A DNA stretch of 64,000 nt from Terriglobia bacterium. GTDB taxonomy: Bacteria > Acidobacteriota > Terriglobia > 20CM-2-55-15. Shown in pieces: positions 42,662 to 51,086 of the stretch. A program made the position numbers and the translations under genes. Location of the stretch: positions 32,109 through 96,108 of the forward strand of contig DASXLG010000133.1 of NCBI GenBank assembly GCA_036496425.1, written 5' to 3'. The notes beneath the pieces were generated by a model. It saw only the letters and a list, made by a program, of their open reading frames with translations, searched no databases and was not told the DNA's origin. The stretch's first letter is position 1. Each line of letters begins with the position of its first letter.

Positions 42662-43645
42662 ATGAAAATTGAAATTCGCTTGAACGGCGAGATGCACGAA
42701 CTGCCTCAGCCGCTGAACATCGCGCAGCTTCTGGAGCATTTCGATTTGCCGAAGGACCGCGTTGCGGTCGAGCGCAATCGATCGATCGTCCCAAAGCCAC
42801 AGTGGGAAAACGTCTCCGTGAATCCGGGTGACGAATTCGAAGTTGTCCATTTCGTCGGTGGAGGCTCGGGTCATCCCGACGCGCTTGTTGTTGCCGGCCG
42901 GACGTTCAAATCGCGGCTGATCGTCGGCACGGGTAAATATCCCAGTAATGAGGTGATGGCCGAAGCCCACCAGAGATCGGGAACCGATATGGTGACCGTC
43001 GCGGTCCGGCGAATCGATTTGAAGGCGCCGAAAGGGCAGTCGCTCATCGATTTCATCGATCGGGAAAAGATCATGGTTCTGCCGAATACGGCAGCCTGTT
43101 ACACCGTCGATGACGCCGTCCGCACCGCGCGGCTTGGCCGTGAAGCCGGGCTTTCGAATTGGGTGAAACTGGAAGTGATCGGCGATGAGCGCACGCTGTT
43201 TCCGGATACTGCAGCTCTGATCGAAGCCACGAAGATCCTGGTCAAAGAAGGATTTATTGTCCTGCCTTACACGAATGACGACCTCATCGTCGCCCGCAGG
43301 CTGATCGACGCCGGCGCCGCCGCCATCATGCCTCTCGGCGCTCCCATTGGCTCCGGCATGGGAATTCAGAATATTGCGGGCATGCGAATCCTGAGAGAAA
43401 TGATTACCGAAGTGCCTTTGATCGTCGACGCGGGTGTGGGAACGGCTTCCGATGCGGCCATCGCCATGGAACTCGGCGCCGACGGAGTCCTCATGAACTC
43501 GGCGATCGCCGGTGCAAAGGATCCGGGCGGCATGGCGGAGGCGATGAATTACGCGGTCAAGGCCGGCCGCCTTGCTTACAAATCCGGACGTATCCAGCGG
43601 AAGTTGTATGCTACGGCGTCGTCTCCGGTCGAAGGAAGAATTTAG
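42662..43645 (+). CDS. thiG: ThiS-ThiG fusion: sulfur carrier plus thiazole synthase
   Basis: 327 residues from the ATG at 42662; a further ATG at 42641 is in frame. Residues about 1-68 are ThiS-like (MKIEIRLNGEM, RVAVERNRSIVPK, DEFEVVHFVGGG). In free ThiS the chain ends in GG, which is adenylated by ThiF and thiocarboxylated. Here it continues directly into ThiG (about 74-327): LIVGTGKYPS, VAVRRIDLKAPKG, the Schiff-base Lys in VKLEVIGD, and LVDAGVGTASDAA-like ending. ThiG makes the thiazole phosphate of thiamine. How the buried GG could receive sulfur is unclear, unless the chain is cut. Its end overlaps that of the MFS gene by 35 bases, tail to tail. Confidence 0.9.
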   Translation: MKIEIRLNGEMHELPQPLNIAQLLEHFDLPKDRVAVERNRSIVPKPQWENVSVNPGDEFEVVHFVGGGSGHPDALVVAGRTFKSRLIVGTGKYPSNEVMAEAHQRSGTDMVTVAVRRIDLKAPKGQSLIDFIDREKIMVLPNTAACYTVDDAVRTARLGREAGLSNWVKLEVIGDERTLFPDTAALIEATKILVKEGFIVLPYTNDDLIVARRLIDAGAAAIMPLGAPIGSGMGIQNIAGMRILREMITEVPLIVDAGVGTASDAAIAMELGADGVLMNSAIAGAKDPGGMAEAMNYAVKAGRLAYKSGRIQRKLYATASSPVEGRI

Positions 43646-44975
43646 CGGCGAAGGGCACACACGCGCCCGTCACTGCCGTCAAGAGACAGCCCGCAATTCC
43701 GACCAGCCAGATTCCACGATATTCCTCCAGCGTGTTTCCCGGGATGGAATTTAAAGCAATTCCCAGGTAGCCGCTGATCAAAAGCGCGGTAGCGCCCGCC
43801 AACTGCGCGAACGTGTTCAGAAACCCCATCACCGAGGATGTCTTCTCCGCTCCGAAAGTTTCCGATACCGCAGTCGTGACCAAGGGGTACATGTTGATGG
43901 AAATTCCCATCAGAAACCCGATGGCGCCCAGCGCGGCAGTGGAATGGATGCCGAGCGGCATCAATTGAAACAGAACGGCAGTCAGAAGCAGAAATCCGAT
44001 GGCGAGCGAATTTCGGGAAATGCCGCGTCCTGAAAGACGGTCTGAAACAAAGCTGCAAATGGGAACGCCGACCAGGCGTCCGGCAAGATATAAGGTCGTC
44101 AGCAGGCTCGCCGCAATGACGGCCCGGTTTACCGGCAGGCCGCGGCTGATATAGATATCGGCAGCGTAAATCGGCAGCCACGGCGGCAGGATGCGGATCG
44201 CGATAATCGATCCGGAATAGACCAGAATAAAGGACCACAGTCGAAGGTCTTTCATTGTCGGCCAGTCGAGCGGTCTCTTCTGCGCAGGCTGTTGGCCCGG
44301 TGGCGCCGAGCGCAGAAAGACGATGCAAAGCACGCCGATGACGGCAATGATGCCCGCGAGAATTCCTGTTGCCGGCCTCCAGCCGGCGGTGATCTGTATC
44401 GAAAGGTAGGGCACGATCAGGTTGGCTGTGCCTTCGCCTGCCGTCGCGCCGCCCGCCGCGAACACGCCCTGCGCAAAGCCCCGCTCCTTTGGAGAAAACC
44501 AGCGTGAAAGCGCTCCCGCCATGACGACGTAAACACCGGCGGCTGCCGCGCCGTTGGCGGTGCGCCAGAACAGAAGCTCATGGTAGGTGCCGCTGGCCGC
44601 GAACCCGAAGAGGGTCAGGGCCGTCAGGAAGATGCAAACGCCAACGGTCCGGCGGCTGCCCCATCGATCGGAAGCCATGCCCCACGGCAGCTGCGCGAGA
44701 GCGTATGAATACAGGAATACGGAGCCCATGAGTCCCAGCGCCGCTTTGTCGAGATGGAAGTCGGCAGAAACGAATTTAGCAATGCCCGTGTAGTTTGAGC
44801 GCGCGAAGTAGCTGGTCGTGTAGGCCAGCATGCCGAAAATGAGGATTACCCAACGATACGCCACGAGATGTGCCGGAATCGTATCATGCCGCAGGCACTC
44901 CGATTGCTCAGTCTCCCGCGGTGGAAGTATGATCAAAGTCGAAGCGATTATGAATCGAACTGACGTAACCATCAC
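43611..44975 (-). CDS. MFS transporter
   Basis: 454 residues in the open frame; the first about 37 residues may not be translated, since the domain starts at VAYRWVILIFGMLAYTTSYF and no good start site is evident (a GTG at 44864 is a candidate). Twelve membrane helices. The motif between helices 2 and 3, MASDRWGSRRTVG, is the classic MFS motif A. It resembles ACS-family or nitrate-type importers (FARSNYTG near the start). Substrate unknown. Tail-to-tail with the ThiS-ThiG gene, so a role in thiamine metabolism is not implied. Confidence 0.85.
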   Translation of the reverse strand: MMVTSVRFIIASTLIILPPRETEQSECLRHDTIPAHLVAYRWVILIFGMLAYTTSYFARSNYTGIAKFVSADFHLDKAALGLMGSVFLYSYALAQLPWGMASDRWGSRRTVGVCIFLTALTLFGFAASGTYHELLFWRTANGAAAAGVYVVMAGALSRWFSPKERGFAQGVFAAGGATAGEGTANLIVPYLSIQITAGWRPATGILAGIIAVIGVLCIVFLRSAPPGQQPAQKRPLDWPTMKDLRLWSFILVYSGSIIAIRILPPWLPIYAADIYISRGLPVNRAVIAASLLTTLYLAGRLVGVPICSFVSDRLSGRGISRNSLAIGFLLLTAVLFQLMPLGIHSTAALGAIGFLMGISINMYPLVTTAVSETFGAEKTSSVMGFLNTFAQLAGATALLISGYLGIALNSIPGNTLEEYRGIWLVGIAGCLLTAVTGACVPFAAKFFLRPETTP

Positions 44976-45555
44976 AGGCGACGAGTTTTACCTGGTCTTG
45001 GATGTCCATGATCTCGGTCTGACGGACGATCAGTATTTCCGCCTTTGTCGCGACAATGACGATCTTCGCATTGAGATGAGCGCGCAAGGAGAGCTGATCA
45101 TCATGTCACCCAATAAGCCCAAGACGGGCCGGAAGCACGCCGTCATCATTCAACGCCTCAGGAACTGGGCGGAACGAGATGGCACCGGGGAAGTTTTCGA
45201 CGCCACATCGGAGTTCACTCTGCCGAACGGCGCCAAGCGTATGCCGGATGCGAGTTGGATTCTGAAGCTGCGCTGGGACAGCCTGACCGAGGAGCAACAG
45301 GAGGATTTCAGTCCGATCTGCCCCGATTTTGTCATCGAAGTGCGATCGCCCAGAGACCGCCTGAAGGTCCTCAAAGCAAAGATGGAAGAGTACCGCGATA
45401 ACGGCGCATGTCTCGGGTGGCTGCTCGATCCAATCGCGAATCGCGGTTACATCTACTTGCCCGGCGCATCAGTCCAGGAGATTGAGAAGCCCGAGATTCT
45501 CAGAGGCGATCCCATCCTGCCTGGTTTTACGTTTGATTTCCGCGAAATTCTGTAA
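44929..45555 (+). CDS. Uma2-family (DUF820) restriction-endonuclease-like protein, copy 1
   Basis: 208 residues from the ATG at 44929; an ATG at 44950 is also possible. PD-(D/E)xK fold signature: DATSEFTLPNGAKRMPDASW, then FVIEVRSPRDRLKVLKAKMEEY, and GYIYLPG near the end. DUF820/Uma2 proteins are abundant in soil bacteria and cyanobacteria; their function is unresolved though often annotated as endonucleases. It overlaps the MFS gene start on the other strand and the next gene end by 29 bases, which marks compressed gene spacing. A second copy lies at 62952-63524. Confidence 0.82.
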   Translation: MIKVEAIMNRTDVTITGDEFYLVLDVHDLGLTDDQYFRLCRDNDDLRIEMSAQGELIIMSPNKPKTGRKHAVIIQRLRNWAERDGTGEVFDATSEFTLPNGAKRMPDASWILKLRWDSLTEEQQEDFSPICPDFVIEVRSPRDRLKVLKAKMEEYRDNGACLGWLLDPIANRGYIYLPGASVQEIEKPEILRGDPILPGFTFDFREIL

Positions 45556-46177
45556 GCCCGTGAGATGTGCAAAGTACGCCACCCAATAAAATGCCCAGAG
45601 TCAGGATCGCGATCATCGTCCAAAACAATGGCGGGTAGACGCCGACACTGGCGGGATCGATGGTGAGTCCCTTCCAGATCCAAAAAGCCAATATCGTAGT
45701 AGCATATGCGAGGACCATTGATATTTTTCGGCGGTGCAGTCCCCCCACGATCCCTCCGCATACAAGTCCTAACAACCAGACGCTTAGCATTACTAACGCC
45801 CAGTAACAATATATTGGAGGTAAATAGCCCGCCGGCGCCCGGGCAGGCTCTACCACTCCTATGGCATGTAAGTTCGCGAAGAGATGATCCAGCAGAGTGA
45901 TAAAAAACGGTGTGTTGTATTGAGTGAACTCACTCCACAGAAACCAGAAAACAAACCAGCCGACGATTAGACCGCGGAGTGTCAGCAGCTTATGGCCCCG
46001 AATGTCTTTGAACGTGCTGACAACGATGGCAACAGCGACTTGCCGCCAATACCACAGTCGGGAACGGCCCTGGCCATACTGTTCGTCAAGGTCACCCACG
46101 ATGGCCTCAATGCTGGGGCTGGAGGACAGATGATGCATTAACCACTTCGCGAGCCGCGGAGTTCGATCAGCGTTCAT
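45527..46177 (-). CDS. Membrane protein with permease-prefix-like N-terminus
   Basis: 216 residues. The first 65 residues (LAKWLMHHLSSSPSIEAIVG, DLDEQYGQGRSRLWYWRQVA) match the prefix seen before MacB-type permeases in Acidobacteria (GDLxEEY...WYWRQ). Here the permease proper is replaced by four hydrophobic segments (GLIVGWFVFWFLW, YCYWALVMLSVWLLGLVCGG, VLAYATTILAFWIW, LFWTMIAILTLGILLGGVL). It may be a truncated or stand-alone relative. No enzyme motif seen. Confidence 0.7.
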   Translation of the reverse strand: MNADRTPRLAKWLMHHLSSSPSIEAIVGDLDEQYGQGRSRLWYWRQVAVAIVVSTFKDIRGHKLLTLRGLIVGWFVFWFLWSEFTQYNTPFFITLLDHLFANLHAIGVVEPARAPAGYLPPIYCYWALVMLSVWLLGLVCGGIVGGLHRRKISMVLAYATTILAFWIWKGLTIDPASVGVYPPLFWTMIAILTLGILLGGVLCTSHGLTEFRGNQT

Positions 46178-46223
46178 GCTTTACCCCTTGCAGTTCCGGC
46201 AATCCGTGGCACAACCAACTGTT

Positions 46224-46570
46224 TTAATGCAGGGGTCGCACACCTGAATTCCCTAATTCAAGATGACGGAGGACGCCGAGGTTTCGGGCCAGGCTTTCGC
46301 GGTCGGATCCTTTGACCGGTCCGTTCCTCCAACCGGTATCCGAAGCGCCGCTGAGCCATTCCGACCAGCTTGCAAAGCTTCCCGCACCGGCCCATGCGGC
46401 ATTGAGCAGGACGTCCGTCGCCACCAAACCGCAATGGAAGCGGGCGCTCGACCACGGGTATTCCTCCGCGCGCTGGATCATTCCGGCACGCACGGGATTC
46501 AGCTCCACATAGCGACCTGCGGCCAGGAAATGGCTTTCATCGGTCGGAGCCGATCGGGGCCTTTCTTTCA
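46224..46570 (-). pseudogene. REP-associated (IS200-like, Y1) transposase, 3' fragment
   Basis: The minus strand encodes DESHFLAAGRYVELNPVRAG followed by MIQRAEEYPWSSARFHCG, a signature of REP-associated tyrosine transposases near their C-terminus. The catalytic HUH and Tyr region is missing, and upstream sequence is unrelated. Such transposases are linked with dispersal of REP-like hairpins; those of the present window are not shown to be its substrates. Confidence 0.75.
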
Positions 46571-46580
46571 GTTACTCCGC

Positions 46581-46755
46581 CTACCGGTTAGGAGCGGATT
46601 TTCCAGTCCGCTTCGTGGTAAAACCACTTGCCGCGAAGATCGCCGGATCGTCGTTGGAGACATTCTGGACAAGCACCGCAAGCAGGTTCAGATCTTGAAT
46701 GACCAGCCTGCGTTGCTTCTCACGAGTCGTCTTCGCTTTCCGCCATCCATATTTG
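46581..46755 (-). pseudogene. Fragment of an unknown protein, interrupted by a family D repeat
   Basis: The minus strand encodes QRRLVIQDLNLLAVLVQNVS followed by NDDPAIFAASGFTTKRTGKS. This looks like the helical N-terminal part of small FN3-domain-like proteins of unknown function, from recollection of the pattern. The chain runs out of the family D repeat at its 5' side and ends soon after. No start or stop of its own; a relic. Confidence 0.35.
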
Positions 46756-46876
46756 TTGAAGTTACTAACCGCCCCGTCTGTGCGGCTAAGGAACGGGACC
46801 GTTTTATTAGCGGCGCAGCCACCCCGCCTTGGAAAGGCGGGGAATGTCCGTCTGGGCGACTCTTTGTGCAAAAGCC
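46756..46876 (-). mobile_element. MITE-like element, family D, partial reversed copy
   Basis: GTTACTAACCGCCCCGTCTG and the palindrome CCCCGCCTTGGAAAGGCGGG match, in reverse, the left arm and core of 34731-34933. The second terminal arm is lacking or degenerate. Confidence 0.7.
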
Positions 46877-46957
46877 GCACGGGTCTGTGCCGGATGTGGA
46901 TGATTGCGGACTTTCTTCGATGACAAACCCGGCGGCGCTTGTTATTTTCAGGACCCT

Positions 46958-49540
46958 ATGATCCCTGCCGGGACGAAGCTCGGTGTTTATCAACTGCAGG
47001 AGCCATTGGGCGCTGGCGGCATGGGCGAGGTTTATCGGGCTTACGATCAGCGGCTCGGCCGTTATGTGGCGCTGAAGGTTTTGCCGGACGAGCTTGCTTT
47101 CGATCGTTCAAGGCGCTCCCGATTTGAACAGGAGGCGCGGCATGTCGCGGCTTTGAATCATCCGAACATCGTTGCGCTGTACGATATCGGCGAGCAGGAC
47201 GGGATCGCCTATATGGTCACCGAACTCATTGACGGCGCCTCGCTGCGTGGCGTCAAACTTCCGCTGCGCGAACTTCTCGACGTTGCCGCCCAGATTGCCG
47301 ACGGGATGGCAGCGGCACATGCGGCCGGCGTCACCCATCGCGATCTGAAGCCCGATAACGTGATGTTGACGCCTGATGGCCGGGTGAAGATTCTCGATTT
47401 CGGCCTGGCTAAAATCGACGGAGTTTTCGGCATGGACGCAGCGACAAGCGCCGGGACCGAGATCGGCGCCGTTATGGGAACCGTCGGCTACATGGCGCCC
47501 GAACAAGTTCGTGGCGAGGATGTCGATCATCGCGCAGACATCTTTGCATTCGGCCTTCTCCTTTATGAACTGCTTGCCGGATCACGCGCATTTGCGGGAG
47601 ACACCGCGGCGGAGGTGATGGCTGCGACCCTCAAACAGGATCCTCCGGAACTCCCGCCCGGTATACCGCCCGGCCTCTCCCGGATTGTGATGCGGTGCCT
47701 GGAGAAAAAAAAGGACCGCCGCTTTCAATCTGCTCGGGACCTCGCTTTCGCGCTCCGGCATCTCACGGGATCCTCCGCCAGCGTACCCGGGATCGAGGTA
47801 ACGGCGCCGGTCAAACCCGCAGGCCGCCTATGGATCGGTCTCATTGGATTTGCCATAGGTGTGCTGGTGGTGGGAGCGTTGGTCCAACGCGTCCTCTCGG
47901 TTGATGATGCGATTCTGGATCCCATTCAATTGACGCGCATCACTGCAGATCGTCTGGACGAAGATAATGCCGTCTTCGCGCCCGATGGCCGGTCCGTGGC
48001 GTATTTGCGAATCGGAAATCCCACGACGGAACTTCTGGTCAAACCCTTCGACGCTCCAGCCCCAATCGTCCTGGTCCGATCAAATACTGCGCTCAGCAGA
48101 CCCGTATGGTTTCCCGACGGCAATCGCATCTGCTACACGGGTGTCACGCGTGACTTCATGTGCGTCGGAGCGGCCGGAGGAACGCCGCAGCGCATTCTCG
48201 AAAACGCCTTCTCGCCCCAATTCACGCCGGACGGACACGCCGTTTATTTCATCCGCGGAGAAGGCGGTCCCTGGTTATATCGCAGTGAGCCGCCCGGAAG
48301 CGAACCTCAGCGGATCGGCAAATCCGCTCTGCCGCCGGATCTCGTGGCGCTATCTGCGATTTCCCCCGATGGAGCCAGATTGGTGGCGATTATGCGAAAC
48401 GAGCGCCTGCTTATCAGCCTGGCAGACGGTTCTCGCCGCAACATACCTGCCGAGGTTGGCGCCCGCACCGATTCCATCAGTTGGTTTCCGGATAGCCGTC
48501 ATATTGCGGCCGCAGAAGAAACAACCAGGCTGATCGGATCGCGTCTGCTGATCCAGGACACCGAGAGCCCGGCCCGGCGGGTCATTATCCGTACTGCGGA
48601 TCCGATCACGGCAGTAACCGTCAGCCCGGACGGGCAACGACTTATATACACAAGCGGCGTTGTGGAAAGAGACATCAAGGAATATTCGGCCGACGGTAAA
48701 TTCGTGCGCAGCGTCGCGAACTCGTCTTTCCTCGAAGGCTTTCCTTCCTGGGCGCCTGCCGGCGACAGCTTCATTTACAAGATCGGCGGTCCCGGCCAGA
48801 TCGACAGCTTATGGATGAGTGATTCGAAAAATGCTTCCGTCACCCTGATCCAGAAACTGGGGTCGAACATCAGTTCTCTGGCGAAAATCTCGCCGGACGG
48901 CACCCGCATCGCCTATGTCGAGCAATCCGCCATCCGGGTGGTGTCCACATCGGGAGGACGTGCCATCACTCTCCTGACGGACCCGGATCTCAATCGAAGG
49001 TTATGCTGGTCCCCGGACAGCAAATGGATCTGGTACTCCTCCCTGAGGGACCTGAAGAAGGTGCCGGGCGAGGGAGGCCGGCCCGTTGTTATTCCAGCGG
49101 CGCCCGGAACTCTGGAAGATTGCTCGCCCGACGGGAAATGGCTGGTGCGCCGCGGGGCCAGCGGATTCGTCTTCACCTCGACCGACGGTAAGCGCGAACG
49201 CGCAGGCGGCAGCTATGCGGACTACCCTTCGCGGGCCGAAACCTCCATGCAGTTCGGAGAAGGTGGACGCGCTTTGTATGCGCTGCGTCTCGACCGGAGA
49301 ACCATCGACGTCCTGGACGTGGAGACCGGGCAAAAGAAAAGCGCGATCGTCTTCGACATTCCTCCCGAAGATCAAATCGAAGGCTTTTCCTTCAATGCCA
49401 CCGGCAAGCGAGTGCTGCTGACGACGGGAGGCAACCGGAAGGACCTGTGGATGGCCGAAGGATTCGCGCAGCCCTCGAGTGGCTGGCGCCGCTGGCTGCG
49501 TCACTGGGATTCGCCATCGAGAAACGATACACAACATTAA
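46958..49540 (+). CDS. PknB-type Ser/Thr protein kinase with TolB-like beta-propeller
   Basis: 860 residues from the ATG at 46958. Kinase domain at about residues 8-275: Gly loop LGAGGMGEVYRAYD, catalytic Lys in YVALKVLPD, HRDLKPDN loop, DFG in ILDFGLAK, and APE in YMAPEQVRG. A membrane helix follows (LWIGLIGFAIGVLVVGALV), then about 540 residues of WD40/TolB-like repeats with recurring SPDG-x-R motifs (VSPDGQRLIY, ISPDGTRIAY, FSPQFTPDGHAVYF). Kinases of this sort are common in Acidobacteria and sense envelope signals through the propeller outside the cell. Substrates unknown. The next gene is 18 bases downstream. Confidence 0.93.
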   Translation: MIPAGTKLGVYQLQEPLGAGGMGEVYRAYDQRLGRYVALKVLPDELAFDRSRRSRFEQEARHVAALNHPNIVALYDIGEQDGIAYMVTELIDGASLRGVKLPLRELLDVAAQIADGMAAAHAAGVTHRDLKPDNVMLTPDGRVKILDFGLAKIDGVFGMDAATSAGTEIGAVMGTVGYMAPEQVRGEDVDHRADIFAFGLLLYELLAGSRAFAGDTAAEVMAATLKQDPPELPPGIPPGLSRIVMRCLEKKKDRRFQSARDLAFALRHLTGSSASVPGIEVTAPVKPAGRLWIGLIGFAIGVLVVGALVQRVLSVDDAILDPIQLTRITADRLDEDNAVFAPDGRSVAYLRIGNPTTELLVKPFDAPAPIVLVRSNTALSRPVWFPDGNRICYTGVTRDFMCVGAAGGTPQRILENAFSPQFTPDGHAVYFIRGEGGPWLYRSEPPGSEPQRIGKSALPPDLVALSAISPDGARLVAIMRNERLLISLADGSRRNIPAEVGARTDSISWFPDSRHIAAAEETTRLIGSRLLIQDTESPARRVIIRTADPITAVTVSPDGQRLIYTSGVVERDIKEYSADGKFVRSVANSSFLEGFPSWAPAGDSFIYKIGGPGQIDSLWMSDSKNASVTLIQKLGSNISSLAKISPDGTRIAYVEQSAIRVVSTSGGRAITLLTDPDLNRRLCWSPDSKWIWYSSLRDLKKVPGEGGRPVVIPAAPGTLEDCSPDGKWLVRRGASGFVFTSTDGKRERAGGSYADYPSRAETSMQFGEGGRALYALRLDRRTIDVLDVETGQKKSAIVFDIPPEDQIEGFSFNATGKRVLLTTGGNRKDLWMAEGFAQPSSGWRRWLRHWDSPSRNDTQH

Positions 49541-49558
49541 ACCTCGCGGAGTTTCGCC

Positions 49559-50053
49559 ATGAACCGAATTGTCATCGCCGCCAGCGCGTTCTTGGTCCCG
49601 GCGTCTATATCTGTAATGGCAATGCAAGGACCTGTCACAGCACCTCTTATGGGAACCTGGACGCTCAATCTTGCGAAGTCCACGTATCAACGATCTCTAC
49701 CGCCACGGAGTTTCAAAATGGTGGTTGAGGAACGCGAGGATGGGAAGGTCGTCATCAGATCTGAGGCCGTGCTGGCCGGCGGAAGCAAGAACGCCACTGT
49801 GTCCATCTTCAAGTGTGACGGAAAGAATTATCCGTTTTTGGTGCACGAAGGAAAAGACGTGGACACTTTGTCGATGTCGTGCATGGTCCGCGGCGCCGGA
49901 ACCTATGAATTGCGGCTGATGGACGGGTACGAGGAAGTGCAGAAGACGGAGCGGATGGTGGCGGCGGATGGAAGGACCATGACGGATACGATAAGCACGC
50001 AACGGCCGGATGGAGTTGCTATTCAGATCGTCGCCGTGTATGAGAAGCAGTGA
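49559..50053 (+). CDS. Small secreted protein, GTWTLNLAKS family
   Basis: 164 residues. Signal peptide to about residue 21. Mature start GTWTLNLAKSTYQRSLPPRS, then beta-rich segments (MVVEEREDGKVVIRS, KTERMVAADGRTMTDTIS). Proteins with the L-x-GTW-x-LNL-x-KS motif are common short exported proteins in Acidobacteria; they probably form a small beta-barrel. Role unknown. Eighteen bases after the kinase gene, so an operon is likely and it might be a ligand or partner of the propeller. Confidence 0.7.
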   Translation: MNRIVIAASAFLVPASISVMAMQGPVTAPLMGTWTLNLAKSTYQRSLPPRSFKMVVEEREDGKVVIRSEAVLAGGSKNATVSIFKCDGKNYPFLVHEGKDVDTLSMSCMVRGAGTYELRLMDGYEEVQKTERMVAADGRTMTDTISTQRPDGVAIQIVAVYEKQ

Positions 50054-50182
50054 GTTCCAGCGACGCCTCCCGCTTCTAATGCATCACCAAAGCGGTCATT
50101 TCCTCATAAAGTGAAAACCCTCAACCAAGTCCGTTTCGGCTTCATCATAGAAAAGACTTTGTAGGAGTTGACGCCACCGGTC

Positions 50183-50554
50183 TCAGCCGGGGCGTCCTCT
50201 CGATTCGAAATCTTCCGTATTGGGAGGGTGCAACTTGAGATCGATGGCCAGCCACAGCGCCTTGGAGTAACGCACGAACCAGATGCCGAACAAGATGGCG
50301 ATGGCGACCATAATGGTCAGCGTCAGCGCCGCGTTTCGAATTCCGAAGACATAGCGCAGCAGCGGCCATGAACCCAATGAAGCGGCAACCGTAAAGGCGT
50401 AACCGATCGGAACGTGGGGCAGGAAGTAGCCGGTTTCGCGCATAAAAAAATAGCCGCATTTCGGGCAGCGGACCGGACTGTCGAAATATCCCTGGAATAA
50501 TTCGCCTTTTCCGCAAATTGGACACCTGAGCCGCAGCAGACTGCCGAGTTTCAT
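50183..50554 (-). CDS. DUF983 family membrane protein
   Basis: 123 residues. An N-terminal four-cysteine zinc ribbon (CPICGKGELFQGYF, CPKCGYFF) precedes ETGYFLPHVPIGYAF and two membrane helices. This matches DUF983, whose members are often near cytochrome oxidase assembly genes in proteobacteria; no oxidase is nearby here. It is divergent from the YajQ gene at 50571, sixteen bases away, so promoters overlap the starts. Confidence 0.85.
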   Translation of the reverse strand: MKLGSLLRLRCPICGKGELFQGYFDSPVRCPKCGYFFMRETGYFLPHVPIGYAFTVAASLGSWPLLRYVFGIRNAALTLTIMVAIAILFGIWFVRYSKALWLAIDLKLHPPNTEDFESRGRPG

Positions 50555-50570
50555 AACGTATACTTATTCT

Positions 50571-51071
50571 ATGCCTGACAATAGTTTCGACGTTGTATCC
50601 GTAGTGGACATGCCCGAGGTTCTAAACGCAATTCAACAAGCTCAAAAGGAATTTCAAACACGCTTCGATCTGAAGAACTCGAAGTCGGAAATCGAGCTTA
50701 ACGAGAAAGACAAGAAACTCGTGGTCAGCAGTATCGACGATTTCAAGCTCAAGGCCGTCGTCGAAATTCTTCAGCAGAAACTGGCGAAGCGCAAGGTCCC
50801 GCTCCGGAATTTCGCCTATGGACCGATTGTTCCCGCGGCTGGATCGACGGTCCGGCAGGAGGTTACGATACAGTCCGGGCTTCCTGTGGAGAAATCCAAA
50901 GAGATCGTCAAAAAGATCAAGGACAGCAAGATCAGGGTCCAGGCTTCCATTCAGGGCGATCTGGTGCGTGTGAGCGCGAAGAGCCGTGATCTGCTGCAGG
51001 AGGCGATTCAGTTGCTGCGGTCGGCGGACTTCGGTGTGGAACTCCAATTTACGAACTATCGAACGTTTTAG
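50571..51071 (+). CDS. YajQ family nucleotide-binding protein
   Basis: 166 residues, normal for the family. Start PDNSFDVVSVVDMPEVLNAI, middle AKRKVPLRNFAYG, end LLRSADFGVELQFTNYR, all characteristic. YajQ-like proteins (e.g. XC_3703) bind cyclic di-GMP or other nucleotides and may regulate transcription; the native ligand here is unknown. A partial family B repeat at 51068-51086 follows its stop. Confidence 0.92.
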   Translation: MPDNSFDVVSVVDMPEVLNAIQQAQKEFQTRFDLKNSKSEIELNEKDKKLVVSSIDDFKLKAVVEILQQKLAKRKVPLRNFAYGPIVPAAGSTVRQEVTIQSGLPVEKSKEIVKKIKDSKIRVQASIQGDLVRVSAKSRDLLQEAIQLLRSADFGVELQFTNYRTF

Positions 51072-51086
51072 CGGCATCTGCGGCTA
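51068..51086 (-). repeat. Dispersed repeat family B, short partial copy
   Basis: TTAGCGGCATCTGCGGCTA matches the outer end of the palindrome at 58907-58993. It lies in the gap between the YajQ gene and the convergent response-regulator gene. Confidence 0.5.
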
